Assembly (NCBI GenBank): GCA_907163375.1
Contig: CAJQUW010012903.1
Span: forward strand, 1 to 64,000
Reading direction: 5' to 3'
From: Prostheceraeus crozeri
Taxonomy: Eukaryota; Platyhelminthes; Polycladida; Euryleptidae
DNA: 64,000 bases
Shown here one piece after another: positions 12,549 to 25,524 of this stretch (positions are counted from its first letter, which is position 1; each line of letters begins with the position of its first letter). Under the pieces are notes generated by a model. It had not been told where the DNA came from and did not search any database. It saw only the letters and a program-made list of their open reading frames with translations. The position numbers and the translations under genes are program-made.

Positions 12549-13490
12549 AAGAAAAGATACCACGAAAGTAGAAATTGTGTTCAAAACGGTTTAATTGTCT
12601 TCAAGTAACTTCATAATTGGTTAGCAAGTCACAATTATCAAGCTTCACAAAATTTTGAATTTTCCATTATAATAAAGGATTTTCTTAAATATATTTTATA
12701 TAATGAATAATAAACTTGTTGATTGAAAATGTAGTGGCAGAAAGCCCGCATTTGAACTATATCTTTATGTTTGCATTGCCGACTCTCACAAAATATCGAT
12801 CTCTATTCTGGTTTATTTTTGATGCCATTCTGTGAATATGCTGACGGTATTCCGCCTATCTATACAATACTTACTTACTTACAAACCATTTAACCGTCGA
12901 TTGAACTCCATCCATGTTGGGTACGACGGTTTGCTTGTATGCATTTTCCACTTCACCCGTCCCTTGCATCTTCCACACGGAGCCACCGAGCGCTCGAAGG
13001 TCTTCGTTGATGTTTTCACTGCATATCTTCTTTTGGACGTCCAACTGGTCGGCGACTATCCACTTGCAATTTTTTCGCACGCGCTTTCACCACTGACATT
13101 CTTTTTTCCCTTTCACATAACCACACCCATCCTAGTCGACCCCTATCTTATAGGGTCCCCGATAGAACTACAAGCACAATCCTTCTTCTGAGCTCTTCAT
13201 AGGAATTGCGGTTTCGAGAGGAGACACTTCCGCACATCCAACGGACCATCCTCATTTAATTTACCTCAAGTTCGCCTCAAACACTCTGATGACATGGCTC
13301 AAGTCTCGCTACCGACACTGTAAACTGTAAGCTAAAATTCAGTACACAAATAACAGCCAAAATGATCAGACAATTGCAACAGACAGCATCAGACAATCAA
13401 CAGCCAAAAGTGGCTGTTCAGAACAGACACAGATGAGACAAATCACCAACACAAAATATTCAGCCTGGACATCGAACATCATCGCACTTT
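12549..13490. other. No gene recognised
   Basis: The minus strand has an open stretch at 12871-13080 (VWKMQGTGEVENAYKQTVV) that could be part of a retroelement, but no motif settles this. The rest is AT-rich. Confidence 0.35.
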
Positions 13491-13491
13491 A

Positions 13492-13895
13492 ATGAGTGGA
13501 CGCGGCAAAGGTAAAGTCTCAAAATCGCCGATAAGCCAGAAGGAAGCCGATCATCTAGAGCATGCCTTCAAGATTTTTTTCCTGTCAGGCGTGTTCACCG
13601 ATTCCTGAAGAAATGGAAAATTAAATGGTAATCGAATTGGAGCTGGTGCACCAAGTTTATCTTGCGGCGGTGATGGAGAACTTAGCAGCGGAAGCCTTGG
13701 AATTGGCTGGCAATGCCTGCAAGACGACAACTCATCGATCGCGAATCATCACCGCGAACCTTCTTCAGCTTGCCATACGGAACGATGAAGAATTGAACAA
13801 ACTATTGAGCGGAGTTACGCTTTGCTCAAGGTGGAGTTTTGCCGAACATCCAGTCTGTCTCCTTCGAAGAAGTCTAAAAAAAGAATCCACCAAAG
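13492..13895 (+). pseudogene. Histone H2A-like pseudogene
   Basis: Opens with ATG and MSGRGKGKVSK, matching the H2A N-terminus. Across several frames it continues with PVRRVHRFLKK, then [43 protein letters not shown] and [12 protein letters not shown]. These are the H2A fold helices in order. H2A is a core nucleosome subunit that packages DNA in the nucleus. There are no introns, as usual for replication-dependent histones. At least four frame changes interrupt it and the N-terminal tail is poorly matched. I see no canonical histone stem-loop downstream. Either it is a decayed stray copy or, given the error pattern of this half, a better gene read badly; residue changes such as ITANLL for IPRHLQ favour real decay. 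Confidence 0.8.
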
Positions 13896-14449
13896 TAATT
13901 TTCTTACTCGCGAACGCACACAGCAGGAAAGCAGGAAATTTATATGATAGTACGTTAGCATCAGCCAAAAATACTGATTTGGCTGATTAAATTGTCTGAC
14001 AAGTGGTTGTCTACAGTTTACAGTGTGACATTGTACAAAATGCTGGTGCGCGCACATGATTTGTGCAGTTTCTCTAGATGTTTAAAAAGGGTGCCATTTC
14101 ACGAAACCGACACCAACCGTTCCAGAATGTAGACATGACTGCTGCACTTGCTCCTCTGCCAGCATCCAATGACATCACCGAGGTAAAGAAAAAGTATTCA
14201 CTAGCTCGTATCTCTCCTCATTAACCTTGAAATGATCACCGTCTCCAAATGATGGAGTTTCGTTGGTACCATTTCCCCTTTACACCGGCGGGCACACGAT
14301 TGTAGCTACTGAGCATGACAGGCGACAGAATGAAACGCTGAATCACTGAAATGCTTGTGAGCCTCAAATTTGACAACATTACTGTGCACTCTCTTGATTA
14401 GAATTGGAACCCCTGTTAGAATGTTTCACATAGAATAGTTCACTGTTCG

Positions 14450-14930
14450 GCCTTTACTGTGAAGAGGCCCTTCCAAGAAGAAAGTTTGCTCGCAAGCTCT
14501 TTGCCTAACTAATTCTGCCACCAAGGAGGAGATCATCGGCAAAGAGAGACTCCAAATGTAGGCCAGTTTTCTGACGTTTCTTCGTGACGGCTTCTAAAGA
14601 CACATGCAAACAGGAGTAGTACGGCTTAAGCTTAAAGAATACGATCATGCCTGCATTAACATCGAACTCTTCGCTGTACACATCGGGAATTCCATCTACA
14701 CTCACCGACTTTGCCCCGTCAAATGAGAAGTCATTGACTTATGGCTTCTTTATAACGTGTGATCGCCCTACTTACCAACCATTTCGCAGACCCCGAGGAC
14801 TGTTGCAGGATCACCAGACTCACTCCAGCCAGAGCTAAAGTTCAACCATCGAAGTCCCTTCTCATGGTCGACAAAGCCATGGTTGGTTGGACAGGGGGGT
14901 TGTGGGGGTTTACAGGCTTCTCCCTTCTTT
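14450..14930 (-). mobile_element. LINE reverse-transcriptase fragment
   Basis: On the minus strand, FVDHEKG, then DVYSEEFDVNAG, LEAVTKKRQKTGLHLESLF and ADDLLL follow the order of non-LTR reverse transcriptases (FVDxEKAFD, SEEFxVxVGxxQG, EALSRxxRTGxPWELLYADDL). The ADD catalytic motif is intact in one 66-residue frame. It is a broken 5'- and 3'-truncated piece; ordinary decay or sequence errors account for the other frames. It lies between Ig-like exon copies. Confidence 0.7.
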
Positions 14931-17900
14931 TTCGATGAGTTCCTTTTCTTGGGAGTTGGCGGAAATACATCAAAAATATTGCGTCAGTGGATTGCTATAC
15001 CTAGCATTTGAACGACCAATTGCATTCTGATCATTATGGTGACGTCACGGAATTTTCTGTTCCCCAACGATCGCTCGAATATCTTCAATATATGGTCCAT
15101 GTAGTTTGATGGGTAAGGTAATTTCCATGGAGCCTCTTATAAGATTGAATGATTTGAGGATCGCCTATTGCCTTTGAATAATGGAAATGATGGATGCTTC
15201 CTTTTGCAATCGGATGGTTATCTCTTTCTTTCATCGGAAAGCATTGAGCCATATTTGTTAGCGCTGTTACCGACGATATCAACCTAAGTTTTCGATCACT
15301 TTCGAGAACGACACGGGTTAGGGGAATACCTGGAACTCTTCATCTGCGGCATTTGCGTATGGCTCTGGCTACATCCGTTGTTGACTATTCAATACCTGGG
15401 ACCCTCTGGAAGCTTAGCGTCTTGTTCTCGGTACTCGAACTTATTCTGAGCATTTTCTATTAGGAGTCTCATTAATGATACGCCACTTTTCAACGCACTG
15501 TCATTTCATCAGTCACCCCTCGTCATCTTTTCTGAAGGGCAGGGAGAATGTAAATGGGGTCTCCTCTCTTATTCGCCTTGCAACGGTGAGATGTCTTGTC
15601 CTGTGTAGCGATGCTCCGAATCTTGCGTCTTCTCGTACATTTTTGTTTGCTGAGCACTCAAATATGTTGACGAGATTTACGTCTTGCCGTCTCGCGATAT
15701 ATACGTTTCGCGATCTGTTCCTGGTCCTGTTTTCCGCCACAGGGAATTCTGGGGGTTCTTCTTCGCTACTTGCTCTTTCCAATTCGTCAGTTCTTTCCAT
15801 CTGGTTGAGTGTGTTGGCCGCATTGTCTGACGCTGTGGTCTGCGTGCCATTTTCTTGCATTGACAGTCCACGTTTCCTCCAAAATTTGTCGCAATCTATA
15901 CTTCACTCGCTCTTCTTTTTCACCTCGGTTTCAAAACCTTTCGCGGAAGGCTGATCATCGAAGTTTCCATAGATGTCAAGTGTGGGGGATAAGCTTATTC
16001 CTGATGATTTTATTCTTCTTGATGGAGTAATCGGCCACCACAGGTTGTGTTGTGGTAACAGTTTCGTTTTCGGTTATTGCCTTTCACATTTATGAACTTC
16101 CTTAAATTCTCTCTTTTCGGACAAAGATGAAATTTTATTGGCTCTTCTGTTGCCACGTGATCGTTGAAAGTTCCACCTTATCATTAAATGTATAGTGCAC
16201 GTAACTAACACAGATACTTTGCACGTGCTCACGGTTTGATTCATTTATAATCACACAGAAGTCATAATTTTGCAACATATTTCATTGAGATTGACGACAT
16301 GCTTAATGAATTGCTATTTTATTTATAAATATATATGTTAGCTGCTCGTTTTACATTAATTTCGAAAAGGTGCGGCTGTAACATCAACTTTGAACTAAGT
16401 AAATATCAGGACAAGCAAATGCGAGTAGAGTGGCATTTCGCTACCAGGAAATGATCTCAGTGCAATTTGTTGTTGCATTAGTTAAAATCTAAAGATATTG
16501 CTGCGTAATCACATGCAATTTTCACGGATCAGCATATTTAGTGAAGGTACCAGGAGCAAGTTAAAAGAGGTTCTGACTCGAAGTTTAGTTTGTTTCAAGT
16601 ATATTGGTTCAACATGTAAAAGGTTAAAATGACTTTGGCACAGCGATTGACGGAGCCTTAGGTTCCAGAGCCTTCTAGGTCGTTAGTCAATGGTGGTCAG
16701 CATTACTTGGTGTGAAGATTTACAAAAAAAGTGTATGATATCAAGAATTGTGTGTTGCTTGGTGAATGTGAGGTGATCAAAGTGAGAAGGCAGGAAATGT
16801 AGCAATAGGTATTCTTGTCTTCTATTGATTGTTGGCTTCAAGTGTTGTAATAGCTTTTGATTCATTGAATGTTGGTGTTCTCTGAGTGCTCGTCAGCTTA
16901 GCAATGAATTTAGTATTTAGTGTTTTTGTGATCTTACTAATGGTTGTCTTAGTATCGCACAAAAACAGCAAGAGTCCCGATATAAAATACCAAATAAAGA
17001 AGTTTGCAACTAAGTACGTTAGTCTTAATAAGAAGTAACATATGTGCAGCAATTATGAAAGTCATGCATTACAATTAATTCAAAGCAAAGTATCAAAAAC
17101 AACTCTTTGTGTACACATAGGAAAGGTGGCAGAACATAGGAAATTAAATGTTTTTAAAACAACTCAAAGTCCAATGGATAAAATGTAAAAATTTGACACA
17201 GTGAAAAAAATAATTATGCGTTAGAGGTAGACTAAAAAAACGGAGCTTACACAGACTATAATTAAACTTAATGCAACACGCTGATAACTTAGATTATGTG
17301 GGGGATAATAATAATAATATTTCATTTATAATCCATTTGTTATCAAATGTTTCACACTACACCTTTCACCATAGGGAATTTTGATTAATTATTTCCATAA
17401 TAAAATATTGTAGAAAGTGCAATCCTTTAAAGAACAAGTAGGCCTCTTCTGTTGATCCGAAGAAGACAATGAATGCATTGTCCATTATGCGCATGGTTGT
17501 GACATGCATGTTTTAAACTACGTTAGGTTGTGAAGCAGATGTTGATGCGCATGCAAATGGGGAATACCATTTAAAGTGAATTAAAGACAATCCTTCTGAA
17601 ATCAAGTATTAATTACTTCACGTGTTCGGGTCATATGAAGCAATACGTATTAATTGATTTTTGGCAAATTTCTGTTTTTTAACTAAGTAAAGATCAGTCT
17701 GTGCGTTTGTGTATGGAGAGCAGCATGGTCATTGAAAGCGCTGTCGCACAAGCTAAAGTACTCTTACTACATTGATGTCATACATTAGACATGGAGATCT
17801 TTCCTACCTCTGAAAAGGAATGATCTGATGAAATAAATTTATCGATTCACACAAGTTTGACAAAAAATGAGCATAAGGATCATTGTTTCACAAAGGAGGT

Positions 17901-18030
17901 TGACATCCCCAACATAAACTCCCAACTTCTGTCAGGTTCTCCATACTATTCTCACAAAATCTTAAGTTGTTATGTTGTAATTATCAATCTTAAATTTACT
18001 TTTGTGTGATAATTTTACTTCCAATTTTTA
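14931..18030. other. No gene recognised
   Basis: Minus-strand open frame 15513-15860 (about 115 codons, rich in Glu, Arg and Asn) has no recognised domain; it could belong to the LINE fragment downstream of it on that strand. From 16.0 to 18.0 kb the sequence is AT-rich with short frames only. Confidence 0.35.
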
Positions 18031-18031
18031 G

Positions 18032-18290
18032 GACAATATATTACATCGTGGACTCATTCCGGATGAGGTAATGAAATTCAACGGCATACTTTCACAGGCT
18101 CAATGCATAAGAAAATGAACAAGGATGGGAAGAATTCTACTGGATTCTTGCTGATGGAGGCCGTATTGAAAGTCAGACATTGCTGGATATACCAATCATT
18201 GATAAGCCTGGCACACAGGGACGTTACACATGTTATGCAAAGATACTACGTGACATTCTGATTCAATGAATATCTTCATTCTTTCAATTA
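18032..18290 (+). pseudogene. Ig-like exon copy, frame broken
   Basis: After a TTTTTAG acceptor, two frames read GILSQAQCIRK and then YWILADGGRIESQTLLDIPI followed by GRYTCYAK. This is the same layout as the intact Ig exons: first cysteine, YWxxxDG, then YTCxA. No partner within the right half was found, so its intact relative would lie downstream of 64000. No clean single frame remains. Confidence 0.65.
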
Positions 18291-19229
18291 GCATTTCGAA
18301 ACGATATAAGTAAAGTTATGTCGGTTGGAATGGATTGCAATGTCATGTACCATCACATTTAAAACTTTTACATTTTAATAACCAACGTGTATGTAAGGAC
18401 CGCATGGTAGAGAGTTTTTTAAAATTATAAAACATTCTTTCTTATAGAAATACTGTATGTGGGCATTTTTCATCCATTTTTATCCATAGCTCTTTCCATA
18501 ATAATTTTGTATTTACAGAAGTGAATATTTGTGAAGCATGACAACCAGTGAATTCGGTGCTAGATTACTAGCCTGACCTCGCTTGTATGACAATCTACCA
18601 CCGTATCCGATGTAACATTAGGTTCCCAATTTCAGTCTTTGTTCTAGATTATAGTAGATTGAACATTATCTTCATTGAAATATGGAAAGCCTTGCACGGT
18701 TCTTACAAAAACACACGTTTTCAATATTCCACTCCCATTATTCTCCTATGATATGGCACAATTAGAGCTTTACTTAAACTTTATTTTTTAGCTGCAAGAG
18801 CTCTATCAAATTCGGATAAGTTAAGAGGACAAATCGATCTTCGGCTACTCTGTCATTAACACAATTTCCGATAGTCTAATGTATGACTGATGTACATGTA
18901 GACTCAGGAAACTATATATAGTCAATGAGTTAGAGCATATCTATTTGATGCTTTCTGAAGCCATGTTTCTGAAGAGTCTGACATGACGTCGTGGATCAAG
19001 TTGAAAATAAATCAAGTGTTTCTTGTAGATCAAAGAAGAAACCTAGTGCTAATTTTGTAAGTTTTTTGATCATTTTAATTCAAAGGTTTGTAACTAGATA
19101 TGAACTAGTGAAACCACTAAGTTCATACCTATGTTTTCACTAGAATTAAACTACTGATAGTTGCGAGTTCAACACTGTAGTACATGTAAGCGGAACGTGT
19201 AGTACTTTTTCTACGTACAGTAGAAAGAG

Positions 19230-19720
19230 TCAATGACTTACCTAATGCCCGATTTTGAGTCCTTGTTTTACTTATGTTTGGGGGTTGGACGAGTATTCAT
19301 GCCATTTCCGGTTAGGGGCGTTTGCGATCTCCATGCAGCCGGTCTGCACCGTGCGACGTCGAGGTGGAAAATCTCGAAGATCCTCTCCAGTTATGCATTC
19401 CATTTCTTCTTTTGCCCACATGGTTGTTCTGACCTTGTACTTCCAAAAGACGCTTTTTTTGGGCCAGTTCGAATTAGGCTACACTCTAAGTGCCCGAACC
19501 ATCTTACCGATTTTCACGGAGCACAATCGGTAAATCTGACGATTCCCAAGGCTTTCCTTAGTCCATCCATAGTCTTCGTTCGCAAAGCGTGGGGGAACAT
19601 AGCATCTTGATCATGTGGTTCTCGGTTCTAAATGTCTGTTGATCTCATCGGTTTTCACTGCCCATGTCTCTGAAGCATAGAGTAACACACTTCTAACGCC
19701 AGGTGGATAGGATGAGATGA
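19230..19720 (-). mobile_element. LINE C-terminal fragment
   Basis: The minus strand reads, across frames, ENHMIKMLCSPTLCERRL, KPWESSDLPIVLR and RWFGHLE. These follow the common non-LTR retrotransposon tail (RMIRWMxGVxLRxR, LGIxPIxxVLRRNRLRWFGHVxR). It encodes no intact protein. It is in the wrong order to be the continuation of the 14450 fragment, so it is a separate copy. Confidence 0.65.
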
Positions 19721-19994
19721 GTAAGAACAAGCCACAAACTGTTTAAATGGTGCCAACAGATAACCACAAGCATTTCTAATCACACTAGCAAAAAAAAGCA
19801 GCATAAGTCAATTTTGCGAATAATACTTTCTTAAATGCTGACCATTTGACTTCAACTCGCCATGTCCCTATAGAAAATTCGCATTGATTTACACAGCATT
19901 TTGCGGTACTCGTAGCAATTCCATTTGTGGGATTTAGGACCAAAGATGGACTTTTCATAAATAGTGACTTTTATATGCATGAGCGATCACTGCA

Positions 19995-20385
19995 GGTGTG
20001 GATATCTGTAGGTACAATGCATCAGTAGCAACTTCATTGGAGTCTCACAGTAAAATTTCGGGCGAGAGCTCGACAAAGGAAACAGAATGCTTGCAGCAGT
20101 ACGATAGGAAACAAAGGGTCGTTGAGAGACGGCAGGAGAAAAACATCACACTGAGTTGTTACATTAAGCGAACCGGTGATTGGGTGTGGAGATTATTGCA
20201 GACATCTGGTAAGCGGACTGGAATGTATTCAGTGAGGCATTAGCAACGAGAAATAATCAAGTCCAATGATGAAAAACACAATTACTTCCATTTCCATGAC
20301 AATGGGATACAGAATGGAAATGTATTTTAACAAGCAGGCCAGGCTGACGAAGAAAGCTATACATTGATAGCATATACATAGTATA
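19995..20385 (+). pseudogene. Possible Ig-like exon remnant
   Basis: Begins after CACTGCAG. An open frame of 81 codons ends with EKNITLSCYIKRTGDWVWRL and SGKRTGM, resembling the first cysteine and GDWxxYW region of the Ig exon at 49868. A later frame has HDNGIQNGN and DEESYTL where DxGxYTC is expected. The second cysteine is not clear. Support rests on pattern only. Confidence 0.4.
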
Positions 20386-20880
20386 AGGAGAATATAATTC
20401 TTATTCTATAACGTAAACAAACTAACCTAGCAAACTAACCATCGTAGACTTTACATTTGAAAGGTGTTATTGACGTCTAAAATGGTCTTTAAATATCGTT
20501 TACGTTCCTTTTTTACAAGGCAACACGAAGAAAAGGTGTTCCTAAAATCTAATTGGAAGTTTAAGAGGCTTCTGGTGCTTTTGGGATTTATCAACATTAC
20601 AGATCCGAAGTGACCTTCGGAACTTTATTGTGTCTGTCGATAGTCCTTTCAATTTATTGATAAATCAACTACATGCACACTGTGCGTCTGTATCAACAGG
20701 CTCACCAAACGGTATTAAGTGGTCTTTCCATATAGTCCTAATAGATAGGCTCCCCCTACCCCCCCTATTATAGTCTGGCATATAGACATGCAATCTTTCC
20801 TATCAGACCAGTAGACGTTCTATATACGCACACTCATGAAAACCCTTTTTCAAACCATGACACGAAGACCCGTATTTTTA

Positions 20881-21155
20881 TTTGTTGGGTTTGGGTGGGT
20901 GGGTGGGGGGGTTTTGGTGGGGGGGGGGGTTGGGGGTTGGTGTGTAGTGGGGGGGGGGTGGGGTTGGGTGGGGTGTTGGGGGTGGTGGTGGTTTTGTTTG
21001 TGGGGGGGGTTGGTTGGGGGGTGGGGGTGTGGTTGGGGGGGGGGGTGTGGAGGTGGGGGGGGTGGGGGGGGTGGGGTGTTTGTTTGGGGGGTGGGGGGGG
21101 GGGTTGTTAATTTTTATTGGGGAGGAGGTTTTGGGTTTTTGCTTGGTGTTGGGTG
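20881..21155. repeat. G/T-only low-complexity tract
   Basis: About 275 bases almost wholly G and T on the plus strand, with many G runs of 5 to 10. It could fold into G-quadruplexes. Long proline- or glycine-rich frames here are by-products of composition. The tract starts and ends abruptly. Confidence 0.85.
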
Positions 21156-21614
21156 AGTAGTTTTTTGGTTCGTGGTGTGTTAGTGGGCGGATTTCGATAA
21201 GGGGGGCTGGAATGAAAAGGAGGTTAAATAAGTTAAAGTTGACAGACCGTGATAGGTCCATTTGAATTTACAGTGCATAGACCTCAAATACCATTTACCG
21301 TTACTAGCATGCCATGTCAGTTCACTACATTTCAGGCATTAAAGATGAATGTTAATGGAAACAGTGTAAAAATATTTTTGCTCAACTATCGGCTCAAATT
21401 TGTCGCATAAACGGGTCATGACAAGTTAATTTGTGTTAATTAAAGGGAATGATGCCAATGTTTCATAGCTGATAAAATCGATAAGTGACGGAGATTTATT
21501 CATTTTCAAAAAAAAAGAAGCTCAAAGTTTTATAATTGTGAACAGGCAGGCCTACTATAATCGGGAACTTAAATATCTATTCATTACTTAACTATCATTT
21601 TATTCGCCGACAGG

Positions 21615-21860
21615 TGACATGTCAGTTTTGGAGGTCATCGTGCGAGTCGCTTATGGGTTCATGAAATACAAGACTAATATGCTACTTCGATCAGCCTGGC
21701 TTGGACATCACAACGTGGGAAAACCGAGACAGAAAAAATGAAATTTCTAATTGATGACAAAACTGTTCGTCGACACGAGTAACTACACATCTGATGAATA
21801 CATTTATGAAGCCCGCAGCAAGGGTTGGGCACTATACTTTCCTCATCCGTGTTCTATCCT
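21615..21860 (+). pseudogene. Possible Ig-like exon remnant
   Basis: After a CCGACAG acceptor, frames read ISLAWTSQRGKTETEKMKF, then SNYTSDEYIYEARSKG, which could be a W-core and a DxxxYxxxA strand of a cysteine-poor Ig domain. Frame is broken and there is no partner in the window. This is a weak call based on order and spacing between other Ig remnants. Confidence 0.25.
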
Positions 21861-22239
21861 TATTAATAGCACTTTCAAATACCGTGGCTCTTGAAGCGTT
21901 AAGGATTCGCATTCATTCGGTTATGACAAAATAATAAAAAAAAACACATAGAAGTAGGAGGGACAATTCACAGGCATTTGTATTGCACCTGGATGAAAAT
22001 TGGGTTAGTTTATTGGAATGTTCCAGGCGGACGAACGACCCTTGAATGATACGCTACACATTTCCAAATTTAACAAAGGATAGCAATGGAACATATGAAA
22101 TGCAATGGCTGTTCTGAATTGTTAGGAAAAAAAGAAGGATTGCGACACATGTTTGTTGCTAAATCTTTAACAAAAAATAGGTAAGTATGCGATTTAGGAA
22201 GATCGTTAATTTGTTGATGATAATATCTTCATTCTCTGC

Positions 22240-22495
22240 AGCTGCGAGTGGTTTTGTAAAAAATTAGCAATTACTTCGAAGTGAGTGGTATGACCATCTA
22301 CAATACGGTGGAATCTGTAGGAAAGACAATGTAAAAGTAAATGGGCCTGGATGGGAAAATACATTGGTCCCCGTCCTACAGGTGTTTTCCATCAACACTG
22401 ACACCATCCACTTTGTCTGATGTGAAATCCGAAGGATAATGAGTCTTTACACATGCTATTGCAACGAAGTCTTCAATCAACTTCACCTTCCACTG
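22240..22495 (+). pseudogene. Possible Ig-like exon remnant
   Basis: After a CTCTGCAG acceptor, frames give VTIYNTVESVGKTM, GLDGKIHWSPSYR, STLSDVKSE and SLYTCYCNEVFN. This matches the Ig exon layout ending in YTCYx. Frame is broken more than once. Confidence 0.4.
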
Positions 22496-23599
22496 AGCCA
22501 ACATCTATAGCTTCGTTTTTTGTTTAGTGGGATGCATAAAACGTAAACGTACAGTCAGCTTCAAACACTACAAGTGTGGCATCGCGGAGGAATGCATCCA
22601 CAATATGTTGGACCTATACACTGTGCATTGGGTGTGCTTGGCTCTGTATGCAACAATTTTATCATTGATGTTTGAATACTGGATGCAGAACACAACACTC
22701 TTCTACGAAGGCACACTGTAGCGAAAACTCCAGTCTCACGCTGATTGCCAGCAGTTTTCTTTTGTCATATATTTTGGTTATCGGTATCAACTCGACACTG
22801 AAATTTATGCATTAAGCATTTCTCTCATTTTCTTTACATTTAAAGTGAGTAATAGCTACCAGCTTTCTAACAAAGTGATTTTACCTTATTTGTCTGGTAC
22901 CTTGTAATCACTGTAAACCGTGAGCTCCCAAATGAAATTAATGGCCAGCTGCCAAGCCTCTACTCATCAAAGGGTAACTAATATTGTCTTTTTCATGGAT
23001 GAAGGATGGTTTGGTTTGGATTTTCATGGGCTTCCAGGACCGTGTTCATCTTGAAAGCGGTTCTTTTCCGCCTGAATGATATTCGACGAGTTGTAGGTAA
23101 CTTGCTACCAACCTACAAGGCGGCTAAGCCAGAACATCTTGAATTTAAATTTGATAATGCCTCATTTCTCTTTGCTATCATTTCGCAGCAAATGATAACA
23201 CCATGCAACACAAATTTTGTTCCCCGGAAAAAAAAAATGTTTTATTCCTTACGCATGGGTCACACAAACCACCGGAAAACAACAATCCTCCGTTTTTAAA
23301 AATGCTTTTGTGATAGTCAGTATATTAATTTTTGTTTTTTTTTTGATAAAATAATACAATTTTGACCTTTTTGAGAAAATACCGGTTTTTTTACGGAAGA
23401 TTTGGGTTCCTATAGTTCGTAAAGTCTTAAAACAACGATGTAAATTTTCATTTTATCCTTATGTTGAAAGGATCCTTATGTTAATATTTCTGATTTGTAG
23501 GCCTATGATTGCAGACTATTAGCCTGAAACCCATAAGTGTAGGCCGTAGTAGGCCTATATATTTTCTTTATTTAGGAGAAAAAAACGAGAATGCTGCAA

Positions 23600-25280
23600 G
23601 AATGAGTTGTAATGCAAATTTATTAATTTGTTTTCTTCGTCAGAATCCACGGATCAAGTTCATACATAGTCTCCCTTCATATTTAATTGTACTGACCTTG
23701 ATGCGTGTGCTCAAAGTTCTTGAATCATCTTGATGGAATTTTCTCCTTGTTCTTCGAATGAGCTCCCAAATTTGATTTGAATTTGTTCAAATGGATGCCA
23801 GCGAAATGTGTAACTTGAGGACATTTTACAACCCATGGCTAGATAATTGGCGATTAGCTCTTCAATGAGCTCGACATAGTCATCCGATTTGTTGTTGCCG
23901 AGGAAGTTGTAACTAAGTATTTGAGCTAGCCCAGGCAGCTTTTTCTACTGAAGTCAGTAGATTTAGCCAATTCCTGTGAAGCCATAAGTGTTTTTTGTTT
24001 GAGGGCCAACATAAAAGTCTGCTTTGATTTTGGCAGAGAAGACAGCTCAGGAAAGAAGCCTCCAGAAACTGGTAAGCTTGCGATTTGAAGATCAATGGCT
24101 TTTCCAACTGCTTGATCAACCAAGTTTTGTGTGGAGTGGGGGCATGAGAACTTTATTGGATCATCCAGTGGCTCATGAAGGACGTTTTCCTACCGACAAG
24201 GATATTCCTCTCTCTGTGGCCATTTGAATTGCTGGTAGTGAACACGTGGACGCTCGGCTATCCAACAAACAAAGTAACACGGGTACTTCGTCCAGCCACC
24301 TGAAGGTCCAATAAAAAAAAGCCACCATCTTAAAGGCGCCAATGATTCCCATTTGTAGTCTTTGATATTTGATAAGATCAAGGATTTTCTTCACGTTTTA
24401 GTTATCGTTCTTTCATTGACATGAGTGTACGATCGGCATGGACGGATGGAGTTTTCCATTATGCAATAGAACAACTTTAAGACTCTTCTGAGAGCTATAT
24501 ATGAACAAGCGCCCCAATCTGCATTGGTACATGGAATGCGATAGCTTCAAATAAAGCGGGAATGTCGTGACAATAACAAACACCATCTCTCAATGTAAAA
24601 TACACTGAAAAACGACAGCCTGTCGCTTTCGCTGCAGGGTTACTATCACCTTCTTGCAAGCAAATTCCACTGTTTTAGACGAGATGTCAGAATTCCCATT
24701 TTCCTTTGTTAAACTGAGATCTCGAATAAGGTCATTGATATCGTTTTGATTTGGGAATTAGGGCTTGTTTTCATTGCATCGCATAGTCATCATCTGCTGA
24801 CGGATCTTTCGATCAGTGTTTCTCCTGGGAGTCAGATTCTCAAAGAGAGGAGGCGTGGTGGTGGAATAGGAAGTTGTCATTGTGTGGTTAAGGGGTATTG
24901 ATGAGGAATGTCTAGGGTATTTTAAGCGATTGGCACTCTTTTTGCCTCGTTTTCGTCCCGAAGATCCACTATACAGAAGTAACAGTCGTTGAGGTGATCA
25001 GTGGGCTCCCTCCAATTCGAGGAACGGCCAAACGCATTTTCTTCTGTTTTCCCCTTAGCCATCTTTCCAAAGATTTAGTGCTCAAAGTTCACAGAGAAAT
25101 GGGGAGCCCCAATTCTGGTCTTGATCGCCAACAGGCATTCCAAAATTAGGAAATAAGCCTTTGCCATCTTCTTGGATGATGATAAGCATATTTCTTGGCC
25201 TCTAAACCTTGATGAACTCTCCACAAACGTAACAGGAAGAGGCGATCAGCCGAATAGCGGCATCCTCTTGAAGCCGATGA
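23600..25280 (-). mobile_element. Degraded member of a repeat-borne gene family
   Basis: In order on the minus strand, broken frames read AKGKTEENAFG, NWREPTDHLNDCYFC, later YLAMGCKM, and FEEQGENSIKM. These match a metazoan repetitive family I recall by its motifs WREPxDHxxDCYFC and GCxMSLKxHxLxSHLDxFPxNxGxxSxEQGExFHQDI, common in arthropods and other invertebrates. It is probably spread by a transposon, but I do not know its enzyme class or function. The copy is interrupted in many places. Confidence 0.55.
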
Positions 25281-25524
25281 GTTAATACCAGATCCTGAAA
25301 AAAGAATAAAAGTGTGTTAAAAAACTATACAATCAGGATTATGGGAAACTATGTATAGACCATGTACTCGTAAATGGGCCTTAGCACACTGGTTTTAGAA
25401 AATATTTGAAATTTATTCCCCATCAACGTAAGAATATGAAATCATGTTATTACATCATATTATTAGTACAACAGACAACGATAAATCTCTTTAACTCAAA
25501 GGGGCTCGGGATAAGTGATATCAG

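Noticed and set aside
20836-21261. Long glycine/valine- or proline-rich open frames on both strands
   Set aside because: They are by-products of the G/T-only tract, which has no stop codons in several frames; no start context or domain supports them.
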